Part shown: positions 18,079 through 27,178 of the stretch, one piece after another
How the letters are laid out: each line of letters begins with the position of its first letter
How positions within the stretch are numbered: position 1 is the first letter of the stretch
Source of the DNA: Paludibacter sp. 221
GTDB taxonomy: Bacteria > Bacteroidota > Bacteroidia > Bacteroidales > Paludibacteraceae
Assembly (NCBI RefSeq): GCF_010501035.1
Contig: NZ_QVMH01000007.1
Location: 1-54,935, forward strand
DNA length: 54,935 nt
Direction: 5' to 3'
The notes under the pieces: model-generated
What the model saw: only the letters and a program-made list of their open reading frames with translations
Database searches by the model: none
Told to the model about the DNA's origin: nothing
Program-made: the position numbers and the translations under genes

Positions 18079-18923
18079 TAAAGAAATATATCTTTTTATT
18101 ATTGATTTGCTTTTGTGCTTGCAACTGTTTGTTGCAGGCACAAAACTATTCTAAAATACACCCTGTATGGTTGGCAAAAGAATTGCCTAAGCCAACTAAC
18201 AGTTCTTATTATTTCAGGGTAGCCCGTGGACAGGGAAACAGTGAAAAGGAAGCACGTGAGAACGCAATAGTTGCCTTAGTGAGCGATATAGCAAAAGCCG
18301 AGGGAGTGTATGTTTCGGGTAAAGAAATCTCAAGCGTAATAGCAACTTCTACTTCGGAGAAAAATGATTATAAAAACATTTATGTAATTGATGTGCCTAA
18401 GTTAAAATTATCATTCAAGCCCATTGATGATTTTTTTGAAAAAGATGGAGGGTATCACAATTACAACTGTTGGGTATTGTTCGAAGTGGCTTACAATCCC
18501 GATAAGGTAGAATATGAGAATTTGTCTTTTACTACCCAATATGGTGCTCGTGGTTTATGGCGTTCGGCCATTGTTCCCGGGTGGGGGCAGATGTATAAAG
18601 GCAGTACAGCTAAAGGTCTGTGCATATTAGGAGGCGAGGTTTTACTTGCAGGTGGAATCATTGCCACCGAAAGCATGCGTGCAAGCTATATCAAGAAAAT
18701 AGGAGAGACGCGTAATGTTAGCCATATCCAGACATATGCCAACAAAGCCGACAATATGGAGAATATCCGTAATATATGCATTGGCGGAGCAGCCGCTTTG
18801 TATCTGTACAATCTGATAGACGCAGTAGCAGCTCCCGGTGCAAGAAGATGGAATAAAGACACTTCGTTTGTTCCGGTAATTGCTCCTGACTATGCGGGAA
18901 TAGGATTGGCTATTAATTTTTAA
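18075..18923 (+). CDS. Exported protein with LPP20-like and DUF5683-like regions
   Basis: A 282-aa protein with a signal peptide (about 1-22). Residues 30-150 resemble an LPP20-type domain (YYFRVARGQGNSEKEARENA). From about 158, SAIVPGWGQMYKGSTAKGLC and the following hydrophobic helix look like DUF5683, a membrane-associated domain common in Bacteroidota. A second hydrophobic helix lies near residue 238. Translationally coupled to the preceding gene. Confidence 0.75.
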   Translation: MIKKYIFLLLICFCACNCLLQAQNYSKIHPVWLAKELPKPTNSSYYFRVARGQGNSEKEARENAIVALVSDIAKAEGVYVSGKEISSVIATSTSEKNDYKNIYVIDVPKLKLSFKPIDDFFEKDGGYHNYNCWVLFEVAYNPDKVEYENLSFTTQYGARGLWRSAIVPGWGQMYKGSTAKGLCILGGEVLLAGGIIATESMRASYIKKIGETRNVSHIQTYANKADNMENIRNICIGGAAALYLYNLIDAVAAPGARRWNKDTSFVPVIAPDYAGIGLAINF

Positions 18924-18949
18924 TTTCAAATAATTTAAATCTAAAAAAA

Positions 18950-20254
18950 ATGAGAGGGATTTTAAAATTACTTATTTTAAGTGTATTAATATCAGTTGGT
19001 TTTTCGGCCTGTACAAAAAACGAGGTAAACATGTACGGGGATATACGGGGTTTTGTAACCAATACAGTAACAGGTGAGCCTATCCGTAATGCAAACGTAA
19101 AACTGCTACCCGGCGGTAATACTACCAATACCGGAAGCGACGGCAGTTATGAGTTTAAAAACCTGTCGGCGGGGCAATATACCGTACAGGTCATGTCTAC
19201 TAATTACCAGAGCAACACAAAGGGAGTTACCGTGTATGCCGGAGAAATTAATCAATGCGACATACCGCTTACGCCGGGTAGCGGCATGCTCGAGATACAG
19301 AACCCTAATGCTTATTTCGGAACAAATAACAAAAGTCTTTCGGTGACGCTGAAAAACATTGGTAAGGAAACGTTGGAGTGGTATGTCGATTATGATGCAG
19401 ATTGGATTGTAAGTGTATCTCCGGCTCAAGGAAAGATTCAGGAAAATGGTGTAGCAATTATAACCATCCGTATCGACCGTACTAAAATACCGGATAATAC
19501 GGAAAAAAGCACTATTATTAATGTAACTTCTAATGGAGGCAATATTCCTATATATGTAAGTGTGAATGGCAGTACAAATCCGGGAAACGCTTCCAATGTA
19601 GTTCGCAACGGACTATACGCTTATTATACATTCGAGGATAATACTAAGAATCTGATAGAAGGTAATATTAATGCTGTAGCCATAAGTAATCCCGATTATA
19701 TTACAGGTGCACCTGATGGTTCCAAAGCAATGTTCTTTAATGGGAAAAGTTATATCAATATAGCCGAAAGCCTGATTGATACTCAACGATTTTCAGTATC
19801 TTTCTGGGCTAAAGGTTTTAAAGATGGGCACATCTTTAGTGTAAGTTGTTCGGATAATACTGCAATTTTCACTATGACTATGAGAGATAATATGCTGTCT
19901 TTCATTATAGATAATACATATAGCAGCGAAACTTTCACACATGCCGACATAATTGATAATGAGTGGCACATGATAACTATAACTTCTGAAAATAAAATGG
20001 ATACCGGCTCCGTTCGCGATCCGGCAGTCAATAAACTGTATGTTGATGGAGAATATACCGATGTCCTTTCCGAACGCCCGTATTATACTACGTATGGTGC
20101 AGGAGTGAAGTTTATATTTGGAGGAGATGCTAAAATTAAGAAAAACACGGTTTTATCATCTAATCTATCTGTAGATAATTTACGGATATATAATACCCGT
20201 GTTTTGAGCGACATAGAGATAAAACAAATATATAATGCAGAAAAAGGGAATTAA
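18950..20254 (+). CDS. BACON/LamG surface lipoprotein 1
   Basis: A 434-aa lipoprotein: signal peptide with lipobox FSAC (Cys21), then a carboxypeptidase-regulatory-like beta domain (GFVTNTVTGEPIRNANVKLL), a BACON-like domain (residues about 105-200, ADWIVSVSPAQGKIQ), and a C-terminal LamG/concanavalin-like domain (YAYYTFEDNTKN ... FSVSFWAKGF ... NLRIYNTRVLS). BACON and LamG domains usually bind glycans or proteins at the cell surface. The first about 210 residues are almost identical to those of the next gene. Confidence 0.88.
   Translation: MRGILKLLILSVLISVGFSACTKNEVNMYGDIRGFVTNTVTGEPIRNANVKLLPGGNTTNTGSDGSYEFKNLSAGQYTVQVMSTNYQSNTKGVTVYAGEINQCDIPLTPGSGMLEIQNPNAYFGTNNKSLSVTLKNIGKETLEWYVDYDADWIVSVSPAQGKIQENGVAIITIRIDRTKIPDNTEKSTIINVTSNGGNIPIYVSVNGSTNPGNASNVVRNGLYAYYTFEDNTKNLIEGNINAVAISNPDYITGAPDGSKAMFFNGKSYINIAESLIDTQRFSVSFWAKGFKDGHIFSVSCSDNTAIFTMTMRDNMLSFIIDNTYSSETFTHADIIDNEWHMITITSENKMDTGSVRDPAVNKLYVDGEYTDVLSERPYYTTYGAGVKFIFGGDAKIKKNTVLSSNLSVDNLRIYNTRVLSDIEIKQIYNAEKGN
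19007..19637 (+). repeat. Direct repeat copy A (5' part of lipoprotein 1)
   Basis: About 631 bases nearly identical to 20310-20940 at the DNA level, including synonymous sites, while the LamG-coding 3' parts of the two genes differ widely. Confidence 0.9.
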
Positions 20255-20258
20255 AGCA

Positions 20259-21569
20259 ATGAAAAACATATTTAAATTATTATTAATATCATTATTGATA
20301 TTGAACGCAGCCTGTACAAAAAACGAGGTAAACCTGTACGGGGATATACGGGGTTTTGTAACCAATACGGTAACAGGTGAGCCTATCCGTAATGCAAACG
20401 TAAAACTGTTGCCCGGCGGTAATACCACCAATACCGGAAGCGACGGCAGTTATGAGTTTAAAAACCTGTCGGCGGGGCAATATACCGTACAGGTCATGTC
20501 TACTAATTACCAGAGCAACACAAAGGGAGTTACCGTGTATGCCGGAGAAATTAATCAATGCGACATACCGCTTACGCCGGGTAGCGGCATACTTGAGATA
20601 CAGAACCCTAATGCGTATTTCGGAACAAATAACAAAAGTCTTTCGGTGACGCTAAAAAACATTGGTAAGGAAACGTTGGAGTGGTATGTAGATTATAATG
20701 CAGATTGGATTGTAAGTGTATCTCCGGCTCAGGGAAAGATTCAGGAAAATGGTGTAGCAATTATAACCATCCGTATCGACCGCACTAAAATACCGGAAAA
20801 TGCGGAAAGAAGTACAACTATTACAGTCGTATCCAACGGTGGAAATGTTCCTATATATGTAAGTGTGAATGGCAGTACAAATCCGGGAAATGCTTCGAAT
20901 GTAGTTCGTAATGGGATGTATGCGTATTACACATTCGAGAGCGATACAAAAAACCTGATATCTGGAAAAGGAAAGAATGGTAGTATAATAAATACAGGCA
21001 ATTATATAACCGGTTCGCCCGATGGCTCTAAGGCTCTGGAATTGCAAAACGACGGGTACCTTAACATTCCCGAAGGTATGATTGACAAAGAACTGTTTTC
21101 CATATCATTTTGGGTAAAAGGAATAGCCGACGGGCATATTTTTCATGTAGGGGCAGGTGGAAGTAATAGTGCGTTTAATCTGAATATGCATGATGGGAAA
21201 TTAAAATTCGGTGTGGTTAGTTATTACTATACTTATACACCTTCTTTCTCCCATAAAAACATTACCGACGACAGTTGGCACATGATAACACTAACATCCG
21301 ACTGTAGAAAAACAAAAAGCGATTATATAACAACCAGCCTGTATATCGACGGTGAAATGGCAGATGTAGTATCGGAGCGTTTCTATATTGGCGGAGATGA
21401 TTATAATGCAGGTGTTAAATTTGTACTGGGTGGTGAAAACACAATAAACAACAGTTTGCTTTTTCCATCCATATCAGGGTTGCAAATAGATAATCTGCGG
21501 ATTTATAACACAAGGGTGTTAACCGAATTGGAAGTAATGCAAATATACCAAGCAGAAGGTGGGCTATAA
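20259..21569 (+). CDS. BACON/LamG surface lipoprotein 2
   Basis: A 436-aa tandem paralogue of lipoprotein 1 with the same order of domains: lipobox NAAC, carboxypeptidase-regulatory-like, BACON-like and LamG. I use ATG 20259 (signal peptide MKNIFKLLLISLL), which leaves a 4-base gap from the previous stop, rather than the in-frame ATG at 20235 inside the previous gene. The C-terminal LamG domain has diverged (FSISFWVKGI, SLYIDGEMADVV). Last gene before an intrinsic terminator. Confidence 0.88.
   Translation: MKNIFKLLLISLLILNAACTKNEVNLYGDIRGFVTNTVTGEPIRNANVKLLPGGNTTNTGSDGSYEFKNLSAGQYTVQVMSTNYQSNTKGVTVYAGEINQCDIPLTPGSGILEIQNPNAYFGTNNKSLSVTLKNIGKETLEWYVDYNADWIVSVSPAQGKIQENGVAIITIRIDRTKIPENAERSTTITVVSNGGNVPIYVSVNGSTNPGNASNVVRNGMYAYYTFESDTKNLISGKGKNGSIINTGNYITGSPDGSKALELQNDGYLNIPEGMIDKELFSISFWVKGIADGHIFHVGAGGSNSAFNLNMHDGKLKFGVVSYYYTYTPSFSHKNITDDSWHMITLTSDCRKTKSDYITTSLYIDGEMADVVSERFYIGGDDYNAGVKFVLGGENTINNSLLFPSISGLQIDNLRIYNTRVLTELEVMQIYQAEGGL
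20310..20940 (+). repeat. Direct repeat copy B (5' part of lipoprotein 2)
   Basis: Second copy of the 631-base repeat, offset 1303 bases from copy A. The sharp drop in identity after it suggests recent duplication or gene conversion limited to the 5' part. Confidence 0.9.
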
Positions 21570-21590
21570 AGCCTACTTTCTGCTTTTTTT
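21551..21590 (+). terminator. Intrinsic terminator after lipoprotein 2
   Basis: AGCAGAA and TTCTGCT arms, with an inner GGCT/AGCC stem, are followed by seven T. The upstream arm overlaps the end of the coding sequence. Confidence 0.75.
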
Positions 21591-21618
21591 CGTAATAAAA
21601 ATACAAATTAATTTAACC

Positions 21619-23109
21619 ATGAGTATTTTAAGTCACTATAGATTGGAAAACAGCAAAAAAATATACTTTTTCTTTTTTCTTTTTTCCTTCATTCTATCTT
21701 CTAATGCTCAAAACTCAAGCTACGAGGATTTTAAAAAGAATAGTAATCAAAAGCAAAGCGAATTTAAGGAAAAATCCGATACTAATTATTGTAGTTTCAG
21801 AGACAAAGTCAATAAAGAGTATGCCGAATTTATGAGGCAATCGTGGGAGAGGTATAGCTCTTCGCCGGCAATAGCTATGCCTAAATTGCCCGACTTTGTT
21901 ACTCCTCCTGTAGCCCCAAAGGGATATACCCCAACAAACAACCTACTGACTCCGGATAGCATAATTGGTGTGAGAAAACCTTACATACACCCCGAACCAA
22001 TAGAACCGGTTATACATGTCGACTCTCATACACCATCACCTTATATTTTTAAATTTTATAATACAGAATGTACTGTAAACTGGCATAACTCCCGGCAATT
22101 TGCATTGAAAAACCTGACAGAAGAAGAAATAGCCAAAACATGGGTAAAACTGTCTGATTCTTCTTTAGATAATACAATTGCCGATTGTTTAGTTTTAAGA
22201 GAACAGCTTGATTTGTGCGATTGGGCATATATACAACTGATAAAAGATATGTCTGAATCCTTTTATAACTCAGCTGCGTCAAACGAAGCTACGCTGCTGC
22301 AAATGTATATTCTCACACAGTCGGGGTACAAGGTGCGCATAGCACGTAGTAACAACCGTTTGCTGCTATTGCTCCCATCCGAACATACTTTATATGGATA
22401 TTCATATATTAGCATAGACAACGAAAAGTATTTTGTTTTGGATAAATCCTTTCGGGGAAATTTAGAAATATGTACAGTTACTTATCCGAATGAAAAACGT
22501 ATGTCGCTGCAAATGGATAAACTACCTAAATTAGATGCTATACCAACTAAAGAAAGATATTTTGCGTCAAAGCATTATCCTGAGATAAAAACCAACATTT
22601 GTACAAATCAAAATTTAATAGATTTTTACAACGATTATCCTATATCACATTGGAGCTTTTATGCTAAAGCATCGCTTAGCGAAACCATTAAAAACGAATT
22701 ATATCCTGTTTTGAGAAATGCTATAAAGGGAAAAAGTAAAAAAGATGCTGCCAATATGCTGATAAACTTTGTACAGACAGCATTTGAATACCAGACAGAC
22801 GAAGAGCAGTTTGGTTACGAACGCCCTCTCTTTCCGGATGAAACATTCTTTTATCCGTATAGCGATTGCGAAGACCGCGCCATACTATATGCCGTATTGG
22901 TCAAAGATTTATTGGGTTTAGAAGTGGTGCTACTGCATTATCCGGCGCATCTTGCCACTGCTGTTTGTTTTAACGACAATACGGCCGGCGATTATTTGAT
23001 TATTGACGATGAAAGATTCTTGGTTTGCGACCCTACGTATATTGGTGCGAGTGTAGGGCAGGCCATGCCCAAATATAAAAATGTAAAAATGAATATTATT
23101 AAGATATAA
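21619..23109 (+). CDS. Exported transglutaminase-like cysteine protein 2
   Basis: A 496-aa paralogue of the protein at 10621. Signal peptide about 1-32 (FFLFSFILSSNAQ), then the shared helix motif NKEYAEFMRQSWERY and a Pro-rich spacer (residues about 75-135). The catalytic set is intact: Cys417 in SDCEDRAILY, His444 in PAHLATAV and Asp471 in CDPTYIGA, with the same 27-residue spacing as in copy 1. I chose ATG 21619 over ATG 21559, which lies inside the terminator hairpin. Follows the lipoprotein operon. Confidence 0.85.
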   Translation: MSILSHYRLENSKKIYFFFFLFSFILSSNAQNSSYEDFKKNSNQKQSEFKEKSDTNYCSFRDKVNKEYAEFMRQSWERYSSSPAIAMPKLPDFVTPPVAPKGYTPTNNLLTPDSIIGVRKPYIHPEPIEPVIHVDSHTPSPYIFKFYNTECTVNWHNSRQFALKNLTEEEIAKTWVKLSDSSLDNTIADCLVLREQLDLCDWAYIQLIKDMSESFYNSAASNEATLLQMYILTQSGYKVRIARSNNRLLLLLPSEHTLYGYSYISIDNEKYFVLDKSFRGNLEICTVTYPNEKRMSLQMDKLPKLDAIPTKERYFASKHYPEIKTNICTNQNLIDFYNDYPISHWSFYAKASLSETIKNELYPVLRNAIKGKSKKDAANMLINFVQTAFEYQTDEEQFGYERPLFPDETFFYPYSDCEDRAILYAVLVKDLLGLEVVLLHYPAHLATAVCFNDNTAGDYLIIDDERFLVCDPTYIGASVGQAMPKYKNVKMNIIKI

Positions 23110-23427
23110 TCAGGGGCAATAAAAACTACCTTTTCTTTATTACAAACCATAATTAGCCACACATCTTCTCATAATACACAAAAATCTCTCTCAATTTTTG
23201 GTTATGGCTAAAACAATCCTCTCTCTTGTTAGTTTTGTAAATTAAAGTAAAAGGTAGTTTTTTGTTTTTTTATTTAGAAAAAGTAATTGCCGGTACTTTT
23301 ATTTCTCCGGTGTTTCATTTTTTAAAACAGATTTTTTCAATCATTGTAACAACCTATCCCTTTTTTTTATATCTTTGCACGCTCAATTAGAACGGGTTAA
23401 TATTCTGAAAATTACAGTATAATTATT
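23110..23427. other. Intergenic region with long inverted repeat and tig promoter (318 bases)
   Basis: No gene. Outer arms AAAACTACCTTTT (about 23123-23135) and AAAAGGTAGTTTT (about 23250-23262) pair across about 115 bases, with an inner pair TTAGCCA/TGGCTAA, followed by a T-rich run. A -7-like TAGTTTTG lies inside, near 23230. It could be a long terminator of the preceding gene or a small structured RNA. The tig promoter is at 23370. Confidence 0.5.
23370..23377 (+). promoter_or_regulatory. -7 promoter box of tig
   Basis: TATCTTTG followed by CA is a textbook Bacteroidota -7 element, 50 bases before the tig start. Confidence 0.65.
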
Positions 23428-24783
23428 ATGAACATTGCTAAAAAAGAAATCGATCAAAACAATGCAACGCTTACGATAAGCATTGAAAAAGCCGATTATG
23501 CCGATAAAGTGGAAAAAACTTTACGCGACTATCGTAAGAAAGCTAACATGCCGGGATTTCGTCCGGGAATGGTTCCAATGAATCTGATGAAAAAAATGTA
23601 TGGAAAATCTATACTTGCCGAAGAAATAAACAAACAAGTATCGGAAACTTTATATGACTACATCAGAGAAAACAATATTAATATTTTGGGTGAACCGCTT
23701 CCTAATGAAACAGAGCAACCTGAAATTGATTTCGATACGCAAGAGAATTTTGAGTTTGTATTTGATATAGCCATTGCTCCTGAGTTTGATGTAAATCTTA
23801 CCCAAAAAGATAAGATAACCTATTACAACATCAAAGTCAGCGATGACATGATAGATAATCAGGTAAAAGCGTACACCGGGCGTTATGGTAAATACATTCA
23901 GGAAGAAGAAGTTGAAGAAAAAGATATGGTGAAAGGCGACCTGTTCGAGCTTGAAGGTGGTAAAGTGAAAGACGGAGGAATACACGTAGAAGGTGCTGTA
24001 TTAACTCCCGCATATATGCAAGATGAAGATCAGAAAAAACTTTTCGTAGGAGCTAAAAAGGGGGATGTTATTGTATTCGACCCTAAAAAAGCATATGAAA
24101 ACGTGAACGAGGTTTCATCTATGTTGAAAATCTCTAAAGAACAAGCAGAAACTTTCAACTCGGAGTGTCAGATAACTATCGAAGGAATTACACGTTACCA
24201 CGAAGCAGAGGTAAATCAGGAATTATTCGATAAAATTTATGGAGAAGGCATTGTGAAAACAGAAGCCGAATTTCACGAAAAGATAAAAGAAAGTATTCAG
24301 GTAAATTTAAAAGAAGATTCTGATTATAAATTTGCTTTAGATGCTCGCGATACTTTGGTTAAGAAACTGAAAGACGTGCAATTTCCTGATGAATTCTTGA
24401 AACGTTGGTTAATTACAACAAATGAAACGCTGACCGCTGAAAAACTGGGCGAAGATTATCCTAAAATGATTGAAGACCTTAAATGGCACCTAACAAAGGA
24501 TAAACTGATGAAGGCTAACGACATTAAGGTAGAACCTGCCGAAGTAGAAGAATATGCCAAAAAAGTAGCTCGTGCACAGTTTGCTCAATACGGTATGATT
24601 GGTATCGAAGATGATATCTTGACAAATTATGCTCAGGATATGCTGAAAAAAGAAGATACTATAAGAAACATTGTAGACAAAGTGGCAGAAGACAAAGTCC
24701 TTGCAACTGTCAAAAAATCGGTAAAAATTACTGAAAAAGAAGTTTCAATAGAAGAATTCAATAAAATGTTTGAAACAAAATAG
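23428..24783 (+). CDS. tig: Trigger factor (ribosome-bound chaperone)
   Basis: A 451-aa cytosolic chaperone that binds nascent chains at the ribosome exit. The N-terminal ribosome-binding domain carries the loop MPGFRPGMVPMNLMKKMYGK (residues about 40-60), corresponding to the GFRxGKxP signature. The PPIase-like middle part is divergent, as is usual in this phylum, and the C-terminal helical arms follow. Upstream of clpP and clpX, as in many bacteria, but with separate promoters and terminators. Confidence 0.95.
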   Translation: MNIAKKEIDQNNATLTISIEKADYADKVEKTLRDYRKKANMPGFRPGMVPMNLMKKMYGKSILAEEINKQVSETLYDYIRENNINILGEPLPNETEQPEIDFDTQENFEFVFDIAIAPEFDVNLTQKDKITYYNIKVSDDMIDNQVKAYTGRYGKYIQEEEVEEKDMVKGDLFELEGGKVKDGGIHVEGAVLTPAYMQDEDQKKLFVGAKKGDVIVFDPKKAYENVNEVSSMLKISKEQAETFNSECQITIEGITRYHEAEVNQELFDKIYGEGIVKTEAEFHEKIKESIQVNLKEDSDYKFALDARDTLVKKLKDVQFPDEFLKRWLITTNETLTAEKLGEDYPKMIEDLKWHLTKDKLMKANDIKVEPAEVEEYAKKVARAQFAQYGMIGIEDDILTNYAQDMLKKEDTIRNIVDKVAEDKVLATVKKSVKITEKEVSIEEFNKMFETK

Positions 24784-24818
24784 GAAAATTAAGTTTTAAA
24801 TATTTATGAAAATAGTTG

Positions 24819-24852
24819 ACAGAGACGCGCACAACGTGTCTCTGTTGTTTTT
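24819..24852 (+). terminator. Intrinsic terminator of tig
   Basis: An 11-bp stem ACAGAGACGCG / CGTGTCTCTGT with a 5-base loop, followed by a T-rich tract. Confidence 0.8.
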
Positions 24853-24875
24853 AATGCAGATGAACAAAAAAATAA

Positions 24876-24883
24876 TATCTTTG
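24876..24883 (+). promoter_or_regulatory. -7 promoter box of clpP
   Basis: TATCTTTG, an exact -7 consensus, about 105 bases before the clpP start. Confidence 0.55.
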
Positions 24884-24988
24884 TTTGTATTATATTAATG
24901 CATCAAGCACTTTGATTTAAAGTAAATTTCTGGTATAGGTTTTGCCAAATAAAGTAAAACAACTTTGAAATTTTAAATTTTAAAAATT

Positions 24989-25672
24989 ATGGATAATAAC
25001 AACGAATTTCGCAAATATGCAACAAAGCATCTCGGATTAAACGGTCTTAGGATAGATGACTATGCTCGTTTTACCAATGATTATATTACTCCTAACATTA
25101 TGGAAGAACGCCAATTGAATGTCACTCAGATGGACGTTTTTTCACGTCTGATGATGGATCGTATTATTTTCTTAGGTACTCAGGTAAATAGCGATGTAGC
25201 CAATATTATTCAGGCACAGTTATTATTCTTAGACTCTGCCGACCCCGGTAAAGATATCTCTATTTACATAAACTCTCCGGGCGGATCGGTGTACGATGGT
25301 TTGGGTATCTACGACACTATGCAGTTTATCAGCTCTGATGTGGCTACTATTTGTACAGGCATGGCAGCATCTATGGCAGCTGTTCTTCTGGTAGCCGGCG
25401 AAAAAGGTAAACGTTCGGCCCTGAAACATTCACGTGTTATGATTCACCAACCAATGGGAGGTGTACAAGGGCAGGCTTCGGATATCGAAATTACGGCACG
25501 TGAAATCATTAAGCTGAAAAAAGAACTTTATTCTATCATATCCGAACATTCAGGAAAACCATTTGAACAAGTAGAAAAAGATTCAGACCGCGATTACTGG
25601 ATGACTTCTCAGGAAGCTGTCGATTATGGTATGATTGACAGGGTATTGCAAAGAGAAAGAAAAAGCAAATAA
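24989..25672 (+). CDS. clpP: ATP-dependent Clp protease proteolytic subunit
   Basis: A 227-aa serine protease subunit that forms the tetradecameric barrel. The catalytic Ser is in GMAASMAAVLL and the His in SRVMIHQPMGG; Asp lies in the later DSDRDYWM region. The INSPGGSVYDGLGIYDTM motif is intact. It works with ClpX, encoded 152 bases downstream. The N-terminus is about 30 residues longer than E. coli's mature form, as is common in Bacteroidota. Confidence 0.97.
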   Translation: MDNNNEFRKYATKHLGLNGLRIDDYARFTNDYITPNIMEERQLNVTQMDVFSRLMMDRIIFLGTQVNSDVANIIQAQLLFLDSADPGKDISIYINSPGGSVYDGLGIYDTMQFISSDVATICTGMAASMAAVLLVAGEKGKRSALKHSRVMIHQPMGGVQGQASDIEITAREIIKLKKELYSIISEHSGKPFEQVEKDSDRDYWMTSQEAVDYGMIDRVLQRERKSK

Positions 25673-25696
25673 AATAAAACATCTTTCAACTATATA

Positions 25697-25723
25697 AAAA
25701 CGGGATTAATAGTCCCGTTTTTT
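25697..25723 (+). terminator. Intrinsic terminator of clpP
   Basis: An ACGGGA / TCCCGT stem with a short AT loop is followed by six T. Confidence 0.8.
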
Positions 25724-25787
25724 ATGCAATCTACTCAAATTAACACTATCAAATGAAAGATTCTATCGGACTTTTCTGATAATTCAT

Positions 25788-25795
25788 TAACTTTG
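25788..25795 (+). promoter_or_regulatory. -7 promoter box of clpX
   Basis: TAACTTTG matches TAnnTTTG, 29 bases before the clpX start. Confidence 0.55.
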
Positions 25796-25824
25796 TAAAC
25801 GTAATAAATATACAGAACATTTAT

Positions 25825-27057
25825 ATGTCAAAACGAGCAAATACATGCAGTTTCTGTGGGCGTCCTGAGTCTCAGATAGATTTTTTCATAACAGGGATTG
25901 AGGGTGCGCAGATTTGTAATGAATGTGCCATGCAGGCAGCAGATATTGTAAAAGAAAATACCCTTACTGTAAGTCGTCAATCAGACCTGAGCAAACAGGA
26001 AATACCTAAACCAGCTGAAATAAAAGAGTACCTGGACCAATACATAATAGGGCAGGATGAAGCAAAAAAACATCTGTCTGTGGCTGTTTACAACCACTAC
26101 AAGCGTTTGATGCAAGTGCAAACCGACGACGATGTGGAGATTGAGAAGTCGAATATAATCATGGTTGGCTACACGGGAACAGGAAAGACTCTACTGGCTC
26201 GTACTATTGCAAAAAAGCTACACGTACCATTTACTATTGTAGATGCTACAGTACTTACTGAGGCGGGGTATGTAGGAGAGGATATTGAAAGTATTCTTAC
26301 CCGTTTATTGCAGGTTGCCGACTATAATGTAAAAGAAGCAGAACGTGGCATTGTTTTTATCGACGAGATAGACAAGATAGCCCGTAAAAGTGACAATCCA
26401 AGCATTACTCGCGATGTGAGTGGTGAAGGTGTTCAACAAGGGTTGCTAAAACTGTTGGAAGGCTCTGTAGTAAATGTTCCCCCACAGGGAGGACGTAAGC
26501 ACCCTGAGCAAAAGATGATTGCTGTAAATACCCAAAATATACTGTTTATTTGCGGTGGTGCTTTTGATGGAATCGAAAAAAAGATAGCAGCACGGCTGAA
26601 TACACGTGCAGTAGGATATGACTCGGTAAGAGCGAATGAAGATGTTGATAAAAACAACCTGCTTCAATACATTGCTCCACAAGACCTGAAATCATTCGGT
26701 TTGATACCGGAAATAGTCGGGCGTTTACCCGTACTTACATATCTTGAGCCACTTGACAGGGATGCACTGCGAAAAATCCTTACTGAGCCTAAAAACTCTA
26801 TTATCAAGCAATACGTGAAGTTATTCAAAATGGATGGTATTGATTTAGTGTTTAATAATGATGTACTGGACTACATCGTAGATAAGGCAGTGGAATTTAA
26901 ACTCGGGGCACGTGGACTTCGTTCTATAACTGAGACTATAATGATGGACAAAATGTACGAAACTCCATCCAAAAACATAAAGAAAGTAACTGTTACATTG
27001 AGTTATGCCCAATCTAAACTGGAAAAAGCAAATGTAAACAGGTTGAAAAGTACTTAA
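25825..27057 (+). CDS. clpX: ATP-dependent Clp protease ATP-binding subunit ClpX
   Basis: A 410-aa AAA+ unfoldase that feeds substrates into ClpP. The N-terminal zinc-binding domain has CSFC and CNEC. Walker A is [11 protein letters not shown] near residue 115 (most ClpX have GPTGSGKT), Walker B is [11 protein letters not shown], and the pore loop is [10 protein letters not shown]. Sensor regions and the C-terminal small domain are complete. Between its own promoter and a strong terminator. Confidence 0.97.
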   Translation: MSKRANTCSFCGRPESQIDFFITGIEGAQICNECAMQAADIVKENTLTVSRQSDLSKQEIPKPAEIKEYLDQYIIGQDEAKKHLSVAVYNHYKRLMQVQTDDDVEIEKSNIIMVGYTGTGKTLLARTIAKKLHVPFTIVDATVLTEAGYVGEDIESILTRLLQVADYNVKEAERGIVFIDEIDKIARKSDNPSITRDVSGEGVQQGLLKLLEGSVVNVPPQGGRKHPEQKMIAVNTQNILFICGGAFDGIEKKIAARLNTRAVGYDSVRANEDVDKNNLLQYIAPQDLKSFGLIPEIVGRLPVLTYLEPLDRDALRKILTEPKNSIIKQYVKLFKMDGIDLVFNNDVLDYIVDKAVEFKLGARGLRSITETIMMDKMYETPSKNIKKVTVTLSYAQSKLEKANVNRLKST

Positions 27058-27076
27058 CAACCTTTCGAATCAAATA

Positions 27077-27119
27077 AAGAAACAGGGCAGGGGATTTTAA
27101 ATTTCCTGCCCTGTTTCTT
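27077..27119 (+). terminator. Intrinsic terminator of clpX (bidirectional)
   Basis: A perfect 15-bp stem (arms 27077-27091 and 27105-27119) separates clpX from the convergent lipoprotein gene. Confidence 0.8.
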
Positions 27120-27135
27120 GCTCTGGCATATCAAA

Positions 27136-27176
27136 TCGAGTAGGAGAAAACAAAAATAGTTTTCTCCTACTCGATT
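27136..27176. repeat. Hairpin repeat sharing the group II intron 3' tail
   Basis: A near-perfect inverted repeat with outer arms ATCGAGTAGGAGAAAAC and its complement around a short AT core. The right arm (GTTTTCTCCTACTCGATT) is the same sequence that ends the intron relic at 36491. It lies just after the stop of the lipoprotein gene on the minus strand and might serve it as a terminator, although no T run is seen. Confidence 0.6.
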
Positions 27177-27178
27177 GA

